A DNA stretch of 64,000 bases from UBA2357 sp002344625. GTDB taxonomy: Bacteria; Pseudomonadota; Gammaproteobacteria; Burkholderiales; Rhodocyclaceae. The stretch covers positions 75,192 to 139,191 of the forward strand of contig CALKIH010000049.1 in assembly GCA_937995335.1 (NCBI GenBank), in the 5' to 3' direction. Position numbers and translations under genes: made by a program. Position 1 is the first letter of the stretch. The number at the start of each line of letters is the position of its first letter. Under the pieces are notes generated by a model. The model saw only the letters and a list, made by a program, of their open reading frames with translations. It made no database searches and had not been told where the DNA came from. Positions 13,816 to 23,095 of the stretch are shown here, piece by piece.

Positions 13816-16800
13816 TCAGGGCGCGACGCTGACCGCCGCGAGCAGGTCCTTCACCAGTTGGGTGCGCTGCTTGAGGTCGTCGGCCTCGATCTTGCGCACG
13901 AGCTTGTCCGGCCCCGACATCCGGACGTTGCGATCCTTCTGGATCAGCATGATGATGCGCGCCGGATCGATCGGTGCGTCGGGGCTGAATTGGGCGGTGA
14001 TCTGGGTGCTCGATGCGTCGAGCTTGAGCACGCCGTGAGGGCGCATCAATACCCGCAGGCGATGGGATTCGAGCAAGGCCTGGGTCTGGGGCGGGAGTTC
14101 GCCGAAGCGGTCGATGAGTTCCTCCTGCAGGTCGCGCAACTCGCTCTCGGTTTCGCAGTTCGCGAGACGTTTGTAGAGCGTGAGACGCTCCTGCACGTCG
14201 GGGCAGTAGGCGCTCGGCAACAGCGCCGGCGTGTGCAGGTTGATTTCGGAGACGATTTCCAGCGGTTGCGACAGATCCGGCTCGCGTCCCGCCTGCAGGT
14301 CGCGCACCGCGCGCTTGAGCATTTCGGTGTACAGCGAGAACCCGACCTGCTGGATTTCGCCCGACTGGTTCTCGCCCAGCACTTCGCCCGCGCCGCGAAT
14401 CTCGAGATCGTGCATCGCGAGATAGAAGCCCGAACCCAGGTCTTCCATCATCGTGATCGCCTCGAGGCGCTTCACCGCCAGCGCCGAAGGCTTCGCGTGC
14501 GCGTCGGTCAGCAGATAGGCGTAGGCCTGGTGATGGCTGCGCCCGACCCGGCCGCGGAGCTGGTGCAACTGGGCCAGGCCGAAACGGTCGGCACGGTGGA
14601 TGATGATGGTATTGGCGCTCGGAATGTCGATGCCGGTTTCGATGATGGTGGTGCACAACAGCAGGTTGGCGCGCTGCTGGGTGAACTCGCGCATCACCCG
14701 TTCGAGCTCGCGCTCGGGAAGCTGGCCGTGCCCGATCGCGATGCGGGCTTCCGGCAGCAGCTCGGCCAGGGTGTCGCGCATGTTTTCGATGGTGTCGACC
14801 TCGTTGTAGAGGAAGAACACCTGCCCGCCGCGCTTGAACTCGCGCAGCACCGCCTCGCGCACGATGCCCTTGCTGAAGCCGTGCACGAAGGTTTTGATCG
14901 CGAGCCGTTTCTGCGGTGGTGTCGCGATCACCGAGAACTCGCGCAGGCCCTCGAGCGCGAGACCCAGGGTGCGCGGAATCGGGGTCGCGGTGAGGGTGAG
15001 GATGTCGACTTCGCTCCTCAAGGTCTTGAGCGCTTCCTTCTGACGCACCCCGAAGCGATGTTCCTCGTCGATGATCACCAGGCCGAGACGCTTGAAGCGG
15101 ACGTCTTTCTGCAGCAGGCGGTGGGTGCCGATGATGATGTCCACCTTGCCTTCGCTCAACAGCTTGAGGGCGTCGGCCTGCTCCTTGGCGGATTTGAAGC
15201 GCGACAGCTCGGCGACCTTCACCGGCCAGTCGGCGAAGCGGTCGGCGAAGGTCTGGTAATGCTGCTCGGCCAGCAGCGTGGTCGGGGTCAGCACCACCAC
15301 CTGCTTGCCGTCGGCGACGGCGACGAATGCCGCCCGCAATGCGACCTCGGTCTTGCCGAAGCCGACGTCGCCACACACCAGGCGGTCCATGGGCCGTCCC
15401 GACTTCATGTCGGCGACCACCGCGTCGATCGCTGCCTGTTGGTCGGGGGTGGTCTCGAAACCGAAGGACTCGGCGAAGGCTTCGAGATCGTGCTGCTTGA
15501 AATCGAAACGATGGCCGGGCCGGGCCGCACGCTGGGCATACAGCGCGAGCAGTTCGGCGGCGGTGTCGCGCACCTGCATCGCGGCCTTCTTCTTCGCCTT
15601 CTCCCATTGGCCGCTGCCGAGCTTGTGCAGGCCGATCGACTCGGGATCGGCGCCGGCGTAGCGGGTGATCACGTGCAGTTGCGACACCGGCACATACAGC
15701 TTGTCGCCGTTGGCGTACTCGAGATGGAGGAACTCGGTGTCGCCTTCGCCGAGGTCCATGTGCAGCAGGCCGAGATAGCGTCCGATGCCATGGGCCGCAT
15801 GCACGACCGGATCACCGGGGCGCAGCTCCGACAGGTCGCGCAGCCAGCCTTCGACGGTCGCCGCCTTGCGGTTGTCGCGGCGGCTGCGGGTGCGCGCGGT
15901 CGCGGCGTAGAGTTCGGCCTCGGTCAGGATCGCGAGATTCGCGCCGGGCAGTATGAAACCGGTCGACAGGGGGCCGATCCCGAGGGCGAAGGCCGCACCG
16001 CCATTCATGAACGCAGCGAAATCGGCGCTCGCGGCCGGCTTGAGCCCATATTCCGCAAGATACTCCGCCATCGTCTCGCGACGTCCGGCCGATTCGGCGA
16101 GCAGCAGGATCCGGCCGCCGGCCCGTACCCAATCGCCGTCGAGCAGGGCCTTGAGCTTGTGCAGCGGATCGGTGGCCTTGCGGTCGACCGAGACATCCGG
16201 CACGGGTCGGGCGGCTGCGCCGGCGATGGGGTCGGTCGTGCCGGCCGTGTCGAGCTGATAGCGCACCCGTGTCTTCAGCGCGACGAAAAAATCCTCCTGG
16301 TCGAGAAACAGTTTCTCGGGCGGCAGCACCGGACGTGTGCGGTCACCCTTGAGCAGATCATGACGCGCGCTGGTATCGCGCCAGAACTCCTCGATCGCGG
16401 CCGGCACGTCGTGATGCAGCACCACCGTGGCGTCGGTCGGCAGGTAGTCGAACAGGGTCGCGGTACGCTCGAAAAACAGGGGCAGGAAGTACTCGATGCC
16501 CGCGGGAGCGATGCCGTTCGAAACATCCTTGTAGAGCGCGACTCGCGACGGATCGCCTTCGAATTCCTCGCGGAAGCGACTGCGAAAATGGGTACGCCCG
16601 GCGGCGTCGAGCGGAAACTCGCGCGCCGGCAGCAGGCGGATCTCGGGGACCGGAAAGACCGTGCGCTGGGTATCGGGGTCGAAGGTCTTGATGCTCTCGA
16701 CCTCGTCGTCGAACAAATCGATCCGGAACGGCAGCGCGGCGCCCATGGGAAACAGGTCGACCAGGCCGCCACGCACCGAGAACTCGCCCGGGCTCACGAC

Positions 16801-17286
16801 CTGGGTCACATGGGCATAGCCCGCCGTGGCCATCTGGGTACGCAACTGCTCGACATCCAGCCGCGCACCCTGCTTCAGGAAGAATGTGTAGGCCGCCAGG
16901 AACGAGGGTGGCGCCATCCGGTAAAGCGCAGTCGATGCCGGCACCAGCACCACGTCCGCCTCCCCCCGCCCGAGCGCATACAGTGTGGACAGGCGCTCCG
17001 AGATCAAGTCCTGATGGGGCGAAAAACTGTCGTAGGGCAAGGTTTCCCAGTCGGGCAGCAAATGTGTGCGCAGGTTCGGCGCAAGCCATGCGAGTTCGGC
17101 CTGCATGCGCTGCGCATCGAGCGGGTTGGCGGTGATGAGCAAGAGGCGGGTCGTGCCCGCCGCAAGTTGTGCGACCGCCAGCGAGTCTGACGAGCCGACG
17201 AGCGTGGGCAAATCGATGCGATGCCCGGCGCGCGCGCGCGGGAGGTCGGAAATCTGTTGAATCAGCGGCGCGAAAGTTTGAGGCAT
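13816..17286 (-). CDS. mfd: Transcription-repair coupling factor Mfd
   Basis: An 1156-residue SF2 translocase that removes RNA polymerase stalled at lesions and recruits UvrA. The N-terminal UvrB-like region (about 1-350) includes LLPDWETLPYDSFSPHQDL. The RNA polymerase-interaction module lies near 490-560 (LRPGDPVVHAAHGIGRYLGL). The motor domains have Walker A GDVGFGKTEVALRAAF, DEEHRFGVRQKE and LTATPIPRTL, plus the TRG-type motif region LLLCTTIIETGIDIPSANT. The C-terminal domain (about 1010-1130) is complete. Full length matches the family. A perfect TATAAT lies about 45 bp upstream. A very long frame on the opposite strand is a high-GC shadow. Confidence 0.98.
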   Translation of the reverse strand: MPQTFAPLIQQISDLPRARAGHRIDLPTLVGSSDSLAVAQLAAGTTRLLLITANPLDAQRMQAELAWLAPNLRTHLLPDWETLPYDSFSPHQDLISERLSTLYALGRGEADVVLVPASTALYRMAPPSFLAAYTFFLKQGARLDVEQLRTQMATAGYAHVTQVVSPGEFSVRGGLVDLFPMGAALPFRIDLFDDEVESIKTFDPDTQRTVFPVPEIRLLPAREFPLDAAGRTHFRSRFREEFEGDPSRVALYKDVSNGIAPAGIEYFLPLFFERTATLFDYLPTDATVVLHHDVPAAIEEFWRDTSARHDLLKGDRTRPVLPPEKLFLDQEDFFVALKTRVRYQLDTAGTTDPIAGAAARPVPDVSVDRKATDPLHKLKALLDGDWVRAGGRILLLAESAGRRETMAEYLAEYGLKPAASADFAAFMNGGAAFALGIGPLSTGFILPGANLAILTEAELYAATARTRSRRDNRKAATVEGWLRDLSELRPGDPVVHAAHGIGRYLGLLHMDLGEGDTEFLHLEYANGDKLYVPVSQLHVITRYAGADPESIGLHKLGSGQWEKAKKKAAMQVRDTAAELLALYAQRAARPGHRFDFKQHDLEAFAESFGFETTPDQQAAIDAVVADMKSGRPMDRLVCGDVGFGKTEVALRAAFVAVADGKQVVVLTPTTLLAEQHYQTFADRFADWPVKVAELSRFKSAKEQADALKLLSEGKVDIIIGTHRLLQKDVRFKRLGLVIIDEEHRFGVRQKEALKTLRSEVDILTLTATPIPRTLGLALEGLREFSVIATPPQKRLAIKTFVHGFSKGIVREAVLREFKRGGQVFFLYNEVDTIENMRDTLAELLPEARIAIGHGQLPERELERVMREFTQQRANLLLCTTIIETGIDIPSANTIIIHRADRFGLAQLHQLRGRVGRSHHQAYAYLLTDAHAKPSALAVKRLEAITMMEDLGSGFYLAMHDLEIRGAGEVLGENQSGEIQQVGFSLYTEMLKRAVRDLQAGREPDLSQPLEIVSEINLHTPALLPSAYCPDVQERLTLYKRLANCETESELRDLQEELIDRFGELPPQTQALLESHRLRVLMRPHGVLKLDASSTQITAQFSPDAPIDPARIIMLIQKDRNVRMSGPDKLVRKIEADDLKQRTQLVKDLLAAVSVAP

Positions 17287-17604
17287 CGGCAGAGTCGGCC
17301 TCTTGTGTGAAGGCGGTTTGGGAAGAGCGCGATTATAGGCGATCGTCTGCCTGCATAGAGAACCCCAAATATGGCGGGTGCCAGATCCAGCACGGCAACT
17401 GCAAGCCTGCGTTCAGCCGGGAACCAGCGCGAGTACCTGACGCCGGGCCATGTCATATGGTGGCAGTGATGCCGCCGAAGCGGGCTGGTTCGCGGGTGAT
17501 GACAGACAGGTAGGGGTCGCGTTAGCATTCTCAGATGGTTGTCTTGCACGACCCATAAACGATAGTCTCGGCTGCGCCGAGGGATTGCCACTGGAACCGG
17601 ATAT
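17287..17604. other. Gene-free stretch between divergent mfd and methyltransferase genes
   Basis: 318 bp without a convincing gene. It holds the mfd -10 near its left end, a weak plus-strand pair TTGTCT-N16-GATAGT (17539-17566) that could serve the methyltransferase gene, and a small CTCGGC/GCCGAG hairpin (17567-17581) in its leader. Base composition drops from left to right compared with the core genes. Confidence 0.5.
17332..17337 (-). promoter_or_regulatory. -10 element of the mfd promoter
   Basis: A perfect TATAAT on the minus strand, predicting a start site near 17325 and a leader of about 40 nt before the mfd ATG. No good -35 hexamer is seen at 16-18 bp. Confidence 0.5.
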
Positions 17605-18402
17605 ATGACCAAGCACGATGATGAGCATGCCGAACTCGACAGGATGCATCACGACATCGTCGCACCAAAATACGATGAACTTATCGTCGATCCGAGACAA
17701 ACCCTCAATGACGTTATCTTCAAGAGGGTCGCCAAGCGACTGCCGGCCCGCGGCAGATCAATGCTTGATCTCGGTGCAGGGACGGGGCATATGGCCATTC
17801 GTTTCGGCCGCGGATACGATCGCGTGATGCTCGTGGATCACTCCAGGGGGATGTTGGAACAGGCGAGGCGCAATACTGCTGGAGTAAAGAGCGATCTGCG
17901 GTTTGAAGTGACTGATGCACTGGGTTTCGTTGGAAAATGCGACGACCGATTTGACCTGATTACGTGTGTAGGTTTTCTGCACCATCTCCGGGCAGATCAG
18001 CTGCAGTTCGTGTTTTCAAACTTGATGCGCCTGCTTGAACCGGACGGGAGGATTCTTCTGGCTGAGCCGGTGGCCACACCACGAACTGAGCCGAAGGCAA
18101 TTCAATGGTGGAACAGAACATCCCTGCCCAAGTTTGAGCAATATGTACAGCTCGCGCCAATGCCGGACGAAGCGCCGTTGAATCTTCAACTGCTCAAGGA
18201 CGTCTATGCGGAGTTCGGGTTCGCGACAGCCTACGAGCGACGGGGATGGGAGGTGTTTTCGCATTTTGGTGGGAGTTCGATCGACAAGCTCGTTATCCCC
18301 GTGCTGGATTTTCTTTTTGGCGCAGAAGGAGTCGTCTGGGTTGGCCTTTTGGAGAAGACCGTCAAGCCGAGCGGTGGCCCACAGTCGTTTTTGCAGACTT
18401 GA
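17605..18402 (+). CDS. Class I SAM-dependent methyltransferase, likely acquired
   Basis: A 265-residue protein with the Rossmann methyltransferase fold. Motif I is MLDLGAGTGHMAIRFG, binding S-adenosylmethionine (about residues 53-68). Motif II is VMLVDHSRGMLEQAR, then a Methyltransf_11-like core with FDLITCVGFLHHL and the post-motif LLEPDGRILLAEP. The C-terminal 90 residues or so, including WWNRTSLPKFEQYV, probably shape the acceptor pocket. The substrate is unknown; there is no biosynthetic partner nearby. Codon use is visibly less GC-biased at third positions than in mfd or the CoA-transferase, which suggests horizontal gain. Confidence 0.85.
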   Translation: MTKHDDEHAELDRMHHDIVAPKYDELIVDPRQTLNDVIFKRVAKRLPARGRSMLDLGAGTGHMAIRFGRGYDRVMLVDHSRGMLEQARRNTAGVKSDLRFEVTDALGFVGKCDDRFDLITCVGFLHHLRADQLQFVFSNLMRLLEPDGRILLAEPVATPRTEPKAIQWWNRTSLPKFEQYVQLAPMPDEAPLNLQLLKDVYAEFGFATAYERRGWEVFSHFGGSSIDKLVIPVLDFLFGAEGVVWVGLLEKTVKPSGGPQSFLQT

Positions 18403-18451
18403 TCGTTTTCGTCACGTGCATCGAGTAGGGTGCCCGAGCGCTGTTACCAAT

Positions 18452-18479
18452 AATGAAGGGTGCTGAATGAAGGGTGCTG
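18452..18479. repeat. Perfect 14-bp tandem duplication
   Basis: AATGAAGGGTGCTG occurs twice head-to-tail in the low-GC spacer after the methyltransferase gene. The 171-bp spacer (18403-18573) otherwise holds no gene I can support. Confidence 0.85.
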
Positions 18480-18573
18480 AGTTTTCTATACTTGATGTTG
18501 CAGCACAGCATCTTGGCAGGAAGGCCTGTTTGGAGGACGATAGCGGGCATTTCCCTGATCGTGTTCCCGACCC

Positions 18574-19404
18574 ATGACCCGCGTACGCCTCGCCATCCAC
18601 ACTCATCCCGCCCCTCGACCGACTCGCCGCCCGCCGCTGTTTTTCGTGCACGGGGGCTACACCCACGCCGGCAGCTGGCAGCTCAACTTCATTCCCTTCT
18701 TCAATGCCCAGGGCTACGACTGTTATGCGATCGACCTGCCAGGCCATGGCGATAGCGGCGGTCGCGAACAGCTGCACGGGTTCGGCCTCGACGACTACGC
18801 CGATGATCTTGCGCGCGCGCTGGCCGACCTCGACCAGGCGGCGGTGCTGATCGGGCACTCGATGGGTACGGTGGTCATCGATCGTTATCTGTCGCGCGCC
18901 GACGCGGGTGCGGTGGCGGTCGCGCTGCTCGCGCCGGTCCCGCCGACCGGCACCGGCGGTTCCGCCGCCCGGCTCGCGGTGCAGGTGCCGGGTTTCTTCG
19001 AAGAGTTGCCGAATGCGGTGAATAAAACCCTCACGCCGGCGACGCTGCAGGTGATGACGAGTGCCTACTTTTCGCCCGCAGTGCGCCCGGACGAAATTGA
19101 ACGCTTCATGCCGCTGATCGGTGAGGAATCCGATCAGGCCGTCGCCGAAATGGCCACGCTGCCTTTTCGCCGTGTGTCGAGCCGCCTCCGTATTCCGGCC
19201 CTGGCGATGAGCGGCAGCGCAGACGCGGTGTTTCCCGCCTCGATGCTGCATTTCACCGCGGCGATCTGGCAGGCCCGCAGCGTCGTCGTCGACGGCGCAG
19301 GCCACATGCTGATCCTCGATCCGCAATGGCCTCAGGCCGCCCAGTCGCTGCTCGACTGGCTGGATACGCTGGCTCCGTCCGCGCGCGCCGGTGATGACGC
19401 GTAG
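18574..19404 (+). CDS. Alpha/beta-hydrolase
   Basis: A 276-residue cytosolic alpha/beta-hydrolase. The oxyanion segment is FFVHGGYTHAGSW (about 23-35), the nucleophile elbow GHSMG has Ser at about residue 92, a late Asp lies in SGSADAVF, and His is in GAGHMLILD. The lid region is rich in Pro and Gly. There is no signal peptide. The family hydrolyses esters, lactones or thioesters; nothing here fixes the substrate. It stands upstream of a CoA-transferase with about 195 bp between them, and its base composition is back to the GC-rich norm. Confidence 0.85.
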   Translation: MTRVRLAIHTHPAPRPTRRPPLFFVHGGYTHAGSWQLNFIPFFNAQGYDCYAIDLPGHGDSGGREQLHGFGLDDYADDLARALADLDQAAVLIGHSMGTVVIDRYLSRADAGAVAVALLAPVPPTGTGGSAARLAVQVPGFFEELPNAVNKTLTPATLQVMTSAYFSPAVRPDEIERFMPLIGEESDQAVAEMATLPFRRVSSRLRIPALAMSGSADAVFPASMLHFTAAIWQARSVVVDGAGHMLILDPQWPQAAQSLLDWLDTLAPSARAGDDA

Positions 19405-19598
19405 GAGTCTGCCGGGTGCCGCGGGCGGCAGCTTGCCATGGCATGCGCGAGCGATCGAACGCCTGGCGGCGGGGGCAGGTTTTCCCTACTGACATTCGGC
19501 GTACCCCGCGTTTATGCTCGGGCCTCGATTCAGCAATGCCCGATCAATTTGCTCGACGGTGCGAAGGCGCATCCCGTCCGGTGCAGGAGAACCGCAAC

Positions 19599-21605
19599 AT
19601 GTCGACCAACCGCCACCCCATCACGGCGCTCCTGCGTGCCACGGATACCGGCAAGATCGTCTCGGCCAAGGAGGCCGTGCGCCTGATCCGCGATGGTGAC
19701 ACGATCGCGACCGGCGGTTTCGTCGGCATCGGTTTCGCCGAGAACATCGCGATTGCGCTGGAACGACGATTTCTCGAAGGGGAGGAGACCGATGTCGGCG
19801 GGCTGGGGCGGCCGCGCGATCTGACCCTCGTCTATGCGGCCGGACAGGGCGACGGCAAGGACCGGGGGCTCAACCATCTGGGGCACGAAGGCCTGATCAG
19901 CCGGGTGATCGGTGGCCACTGGGGGCTGGTGCCAAAGCTGCAAAGGCTGGCGGTGGCCGATCGCATCGAAGCCTACAACCTGCCCCAGGGCGTGATCGCG
20001 CATCTTTTCCGCGACATCGCGGCCGGCAAGCCGGGCACGCTGACCCGGGTCGGCCTGGGCACTTTCGTCGATCCGCGTTTCGGCGGCGGCAAGCTCAACC
20101 CGAGAACGAGCACCGAGCTGGTGCGGGTCATCGAGATCGACGGCGAGGAGTACCTGTTCTACAAGGCGTTCCCGATCCATGTCGGCATCATTCGTGGTAC
20201 CACGGCCGATCCGGAAGGCAACATCACGATGGAAAAGGAGGCGCTGACGCTCGAAGCGCGGGCGATCGCGATGGCCGCGCGCAATTCGGGGGGGATCGTG
20301 ATCGCCCAGGTCGAACGCGTGGCCGAGCGGGGCACGCTCAATGCGCGCCAGGTCAAGATCCCGGGTGTGCTGGTCGATTGCGTGGTGGTCGCGGAAAAAC
20401 CCGAGTACCACATGCAGACTTTCATCGAGCAGTACAACCCGGCCTTTTCGGGTGAGATCCGGGTGCCGACGTCGGCGCTCGCAAAAATGCACATGAGCGA
20501 ACGCAAGGTCATCGCCCGCCGGGCGGCGCTCGAGCTGCGGGCCAACGCGGTGGTCAATCTGGGCATCGGCATGCCGGAAGGGGTGGCCGATGTCGCCAAC
20601 GAGGAGCAGATCATCGACCTGCTCACGCTCACCGCCGAACCGGGTGTGATCGGCGGCATCCCGGCCGGCGGCCTGAACTTCGGTGCCGCGACCAACACCC
20701 AGGCGATCATCGACCAGCCGAGCCAGTTCGACTTCTACGACGGCGGCGGGCTGGACATCGCCATTCTCGGCCTGGCGCAGGCCGATCGCGAAGGCAACCT
20801 GAACGTGTCCAAGTTCGGTCCGCGCCTAGCCGGGGCGGGCGGGTTCATCAACATTTCGCAGAATGCGAAGAACGTCGTGTTCGTCGGCACGTTTACCGCG
20901 GGCGATCAGGAGATCGCGCTGGAGGAGGGCAGGCTGCGCATCATCCGCGACGGCAAAGCCAGGAAATTCGTCGCCGAGGTCGAGCATCGCACCTTCAGCG
21001 GCTCGCAGGCCGCGAAGTGGGGCAAGAACGTTCTTTATGTGACCGAGCGCTGCGTGTTCCGGCTGGCCGCCGAGGGACTGGAACTGGTCGAGATCGCGCC
21101 CGGTGTCGATCTGCAACGGGACATTCTCGACCGGATGGATTTCGCGCCGCTCATGCGCATGCCACTGCGCCAGATGGATGCGCGCATCTTTCGCGACGAA
21201 CCGATGGGTCTGCGGGTGAACCTGCTGGAGCGGCCGCTCGAGGAGCGCCTGTTCTACGACCCGGACAAGAACCAGTTCTTCGTGGATTTTGCGGGTGTCA
21301 ATATCCGTACCGTCGACGACATCGAGCGGGTCGGGCGCGCGGTCGACGCGCGGCTCGGGGCGGTCGGCCACAAGGTCAATGCAATCGTCAATTACGACCG
21401 TTTCTCGATCGTGCCGGAGTTGGTCGACGACTACATCGGCATGGTCAAGGCGCTGATGGATCGCCACTACCTCGACGTCACCCGTTATACCAGCAACAGC
21501 TTTCTGCGCATGCGCCTGGGTGAGGCGCTCGAGCGCTGCAAGCTGGCGCCGCGGATCTACGAGAACGAGGCGGAAGCCAAGTGCAGGCTGGGGCAGGCCG
21601 AATAG
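19599..21605 (+). CDS. Acyl-CoA:carboxylate CoA-transferase (YdiF/propionate CoA-transferase type)
   Basis: A 668-residue fused family I CoA-transferase. The alpha-like half (about 20-290) starts SAKEAVRLIRDGDTIATGGFVGIG. The beta-like half (about 300-540) carries NLGIGMPEGVADVA and AEPGVIGGIPAGG, whose Glu is the expected thioester-forming residue. About 125 C-terminal residues extend beyond the usual YdiF length (from about PLMRMPLRQMD), and their role is unknown. It moves CoA between short-chain acyl-CoA and acetate-like acceptors. The ATG at 19599 has AGGAGA 8 bp upstream; the longer frame before it is rejected. Confidence 0.88.
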   Translation: MSTNRHPITALLRATDTGKIVSAKEAVRLIRDGDTIATGGFVGIGFAENIAIALERRFLEGEETDVGGLGRPRDLTLVYAAGQGDGKDRGLNHLGHEGLISRVIGGHWGLVPKLQRLAVADRIEAYNLPQGVIAHLFRDIAAGKPGTLTRVGLGTFVDPRFGGGKLNPRTSTELVRVIEIDGEEYLFYKAFPIHVGIIRGTTADPEGNITMEKEALTLEARAIAMAARNSGGIVIAQVERVAERGTLNARQVKIPGVLVDCVVVAEKPEYHMQTFIEQYNPAFSGEIRVPTSALAKMHMSERKVIARRAALELRANAVVNLGIGMPEGVADVANEEQIIDLLTLTAEPGVIGGIPAGGLNFGAATNTQAIIDQPSQFDFYDGGGLDIAILGLAQADREGNLNVSKFGPRLAGAGGFINISQNAKNVVFVGTFTAGDQEIALEEGRLRIIRDGKARKFVAEVEHRTFSGSQAAKWGKNVLYVTERCVFRLAAEGLELVEIAPGVDLQRDILDRMDFAPLMRMPLRQMDARIFRDEPMGLRVNLLERPLEERLFYDPDKNQFFVDFAGVNIRTVDDIERVGRAVDARLGAVGHKVNAIVNYDRFSIVPELVDDYIGMVKALMDRHYLDVTRYTSNSFLRMRLGEALERCKLAPRIYENEAEAKCRLGQAE

Positions 21606-21618
21606 CGGTCGGGCGGTT

Positions 21619-22335
21619 TCAGTCGCGCCCGGACCCGTCCGGATCGGCGGTTGCGGGGCCCGGGTCGGCCGCCTGTGCCACAGGCAGCACGGGTGGCGGC
21701 AGTTCGGCCTTGAACCACGCGCTCGCGAGCTGGCAAAAGCTGTCGAGTGTACCGGGCTCGATGAAGAGATCGCTCGCGTCCGGCACTTCGTGCCACGCCT
21801 TGCGTGCCGTGATCAGTTCGTAGGCGCGGGTGACGATCGCCCGCCCGGGGTCCTGCCCGCCGATGATCATGCACAGCGGCACGCTCAAGGCCGACAGCGG
21901 GGTGGCGCCGGCCAGATCGGGGCGGCCGCCACGACAGACCAGGGCGGAGAACACGTCCGGTGCCTTCCAGGCTGCCCGCACGGCGGCGCCGCACGCGGTG
22001 TCGAGCGCGATCAGGCCGATCGGCAGGCCTTGCAGCGGCGCCTGGTGGGCGATCCAGGCTGCCACCGCCAGAACGCGATTGGCGAGTTGCGGCACGTTGT
22101 AGCGCGCATCGGGGTCGCGGGCTTCTTCATGGTGGGTGAGCAGATCGACCAGCAGCGTCGCGTAGCCGACCCGCTGGACTGCACCGGCGATATACGCTTC
22201 GCGTGCTTCGGAATCGAGGACCGCGCCCGGCTTGAGGATGACGATCAGCCCCGCCAGATCGGGCGCGTGCGACAGGCGCGCGTCCAGCCATGCGCTTGCG
22301 GCCGGAATGCTCAGAATGGTGTTTCGAAGTTTCAC
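21619..22335 (-). CDS. Alpha/beta-hydrolase, dienelactone hydrolase-like
   Basis: From a GTG at 22335 the product has 238 residues: an N-terminal strand (GLIVILKPGAVLDS), a region LPIGLIALDTACGAAVRAAW where a nucleophile elbow would sit (Asp/Thr/Cys rather than Gly-x-Ser-x-Gly), and GGQDPGRA near the expected acid Asp. The elbow is atypical, so catalysis is uncertain. The start has no Shine-Dalgarno; ATGs at 22500 and 22527 in the same frame are possible but add an Arg/Pro-rich stretch that looks non-coding. It converges on the CoA-transferase with a 13-bp gap. Confidence 0.6.
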   Translation of the reverse strand: MKLRNTILSIPAASAWLDARLSHAPDLAGLIVILKPGAVLDSEAREAYIAGAVQRVGYATLLVDLLTHHEEARDPDARYNVPQLANRVLAVAAWIAHQAPLQGLPIGLIALDTACGAAVRAAWKAPDVFSALVCRGGRPDLAGATPLSALSVPLCMIIGGQDPGRAIVTRAYELITARKAWHEVPDASDLFIEPGTLDSFCQLASAWFKAELPPPVLPVAQAADPGPATADPDGSGRD

Positions 22336-22531
22336 GTCGGTTCGGTTTCCGGTTTGGGTCGGTTCCCCGTATGCAGCGAGCGTCTCACACCGTCCGCGGT
22401 GCGGCAAGCCGGGCCATTCGGCGGCGGCGATGGAGCGCAACCGGAGCACTGGCTGCGGCCGTCGCCGTGCATATGTCAGTATCGGGGCTGGAGAGGCCAT
22501 CGTATTCACCGGTGGCCCCAGAGCCACGCGC

Positions 22532-23095
22532 TCAGCCGGATTCCGACCAGGTGTCGACCGTATAGCGCGCCGCCATCAGGTTGCGCGCCGGCCGATCGGG
22601 CGCAAGCCCAGCCTTCTGCTTCAGTGCGGCGAAAAACATGGCCGGGTCGGGCAGTTGTTCCCAGACCTGTGGCAGGAAGGTCGCATTGCGGCAGCCGGCG
22701 AACAGGATCAAGCCGTCGACGCCCGGGCGAAGCGACTCGCACAACGCGCGTTCGTCGGCGAAATCGATGAACTCGGGCGCCGACAGCACCGATACCTCGA
22801 TCCGCAGGCCAGCCAGTTCGGCGGCATCGACCGGCGGAAAGCGGGGGTCGGCGGTCGCCGCCGAGATCGCATTGGCGACCAGGTCTTCACCCAGCGGACG
22901 CTGCGGGCGGGTGCTGCCCATGCAGCCGCGCAACTCGCCCGCCTTGTCGAGGGTGACGAAGGACGCACCGCGCGCCCTGAGGCGTGGATCGTCGCCAGGG
23001 ACGAGGCGTTCGCTGCCGGCAAGATGTCGCTCGATCGCGCGGCGGGCCAGCGCGGGCAGCGTGGCGCCGAGTTCAGTGGGCAAGGTTTCCGGCAT
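22532..23095 (-). CDS. amrA: AmmeMemoRadiSam system protein A (AMMECR1 domain)
   Basis: A 187-residue AMMECR1-domain protein, recognisable by ASFVTLDKAGELRGCMGSTRPQRPLGEDLVANAISAA-type sequence, including the LRGCMG hexamer region and conserved DPRFPP. The family occurs with a Memo-like protein and a radical SAM enzyme; the biochemical reaction is not firmly known. Its ATG lies 23 bp inside the end of the Memo-like gene upstream, so the two are translationally linked. The radical SAM partner is not in this window. Confidence 0.88.
   Translation of the reverse strand: MPETLPTELGATLPALARRAIERHLAGSERLVPGDDPRLRARGASFVTLDKAGELRGCMGSTRPQRPLGEDLVANAISAATADPRFPPVDAAELAGLRIEVSVLSAPEFIDFADERALCESLRPGVDGLILFAGCRNATFLPQVWEQLPDPAMFFAALKQKAGLAPDRPARNLMAARYTVDTWSESG

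Noticed and set aside
13858..17190. A very long open frame on the plus strand opposite mfd
   Set aside because: It mirrors mfd in a high-GC region, has low-complexity Arg/Gly/Gln-rich translation and no domain; mfd itself is certain.
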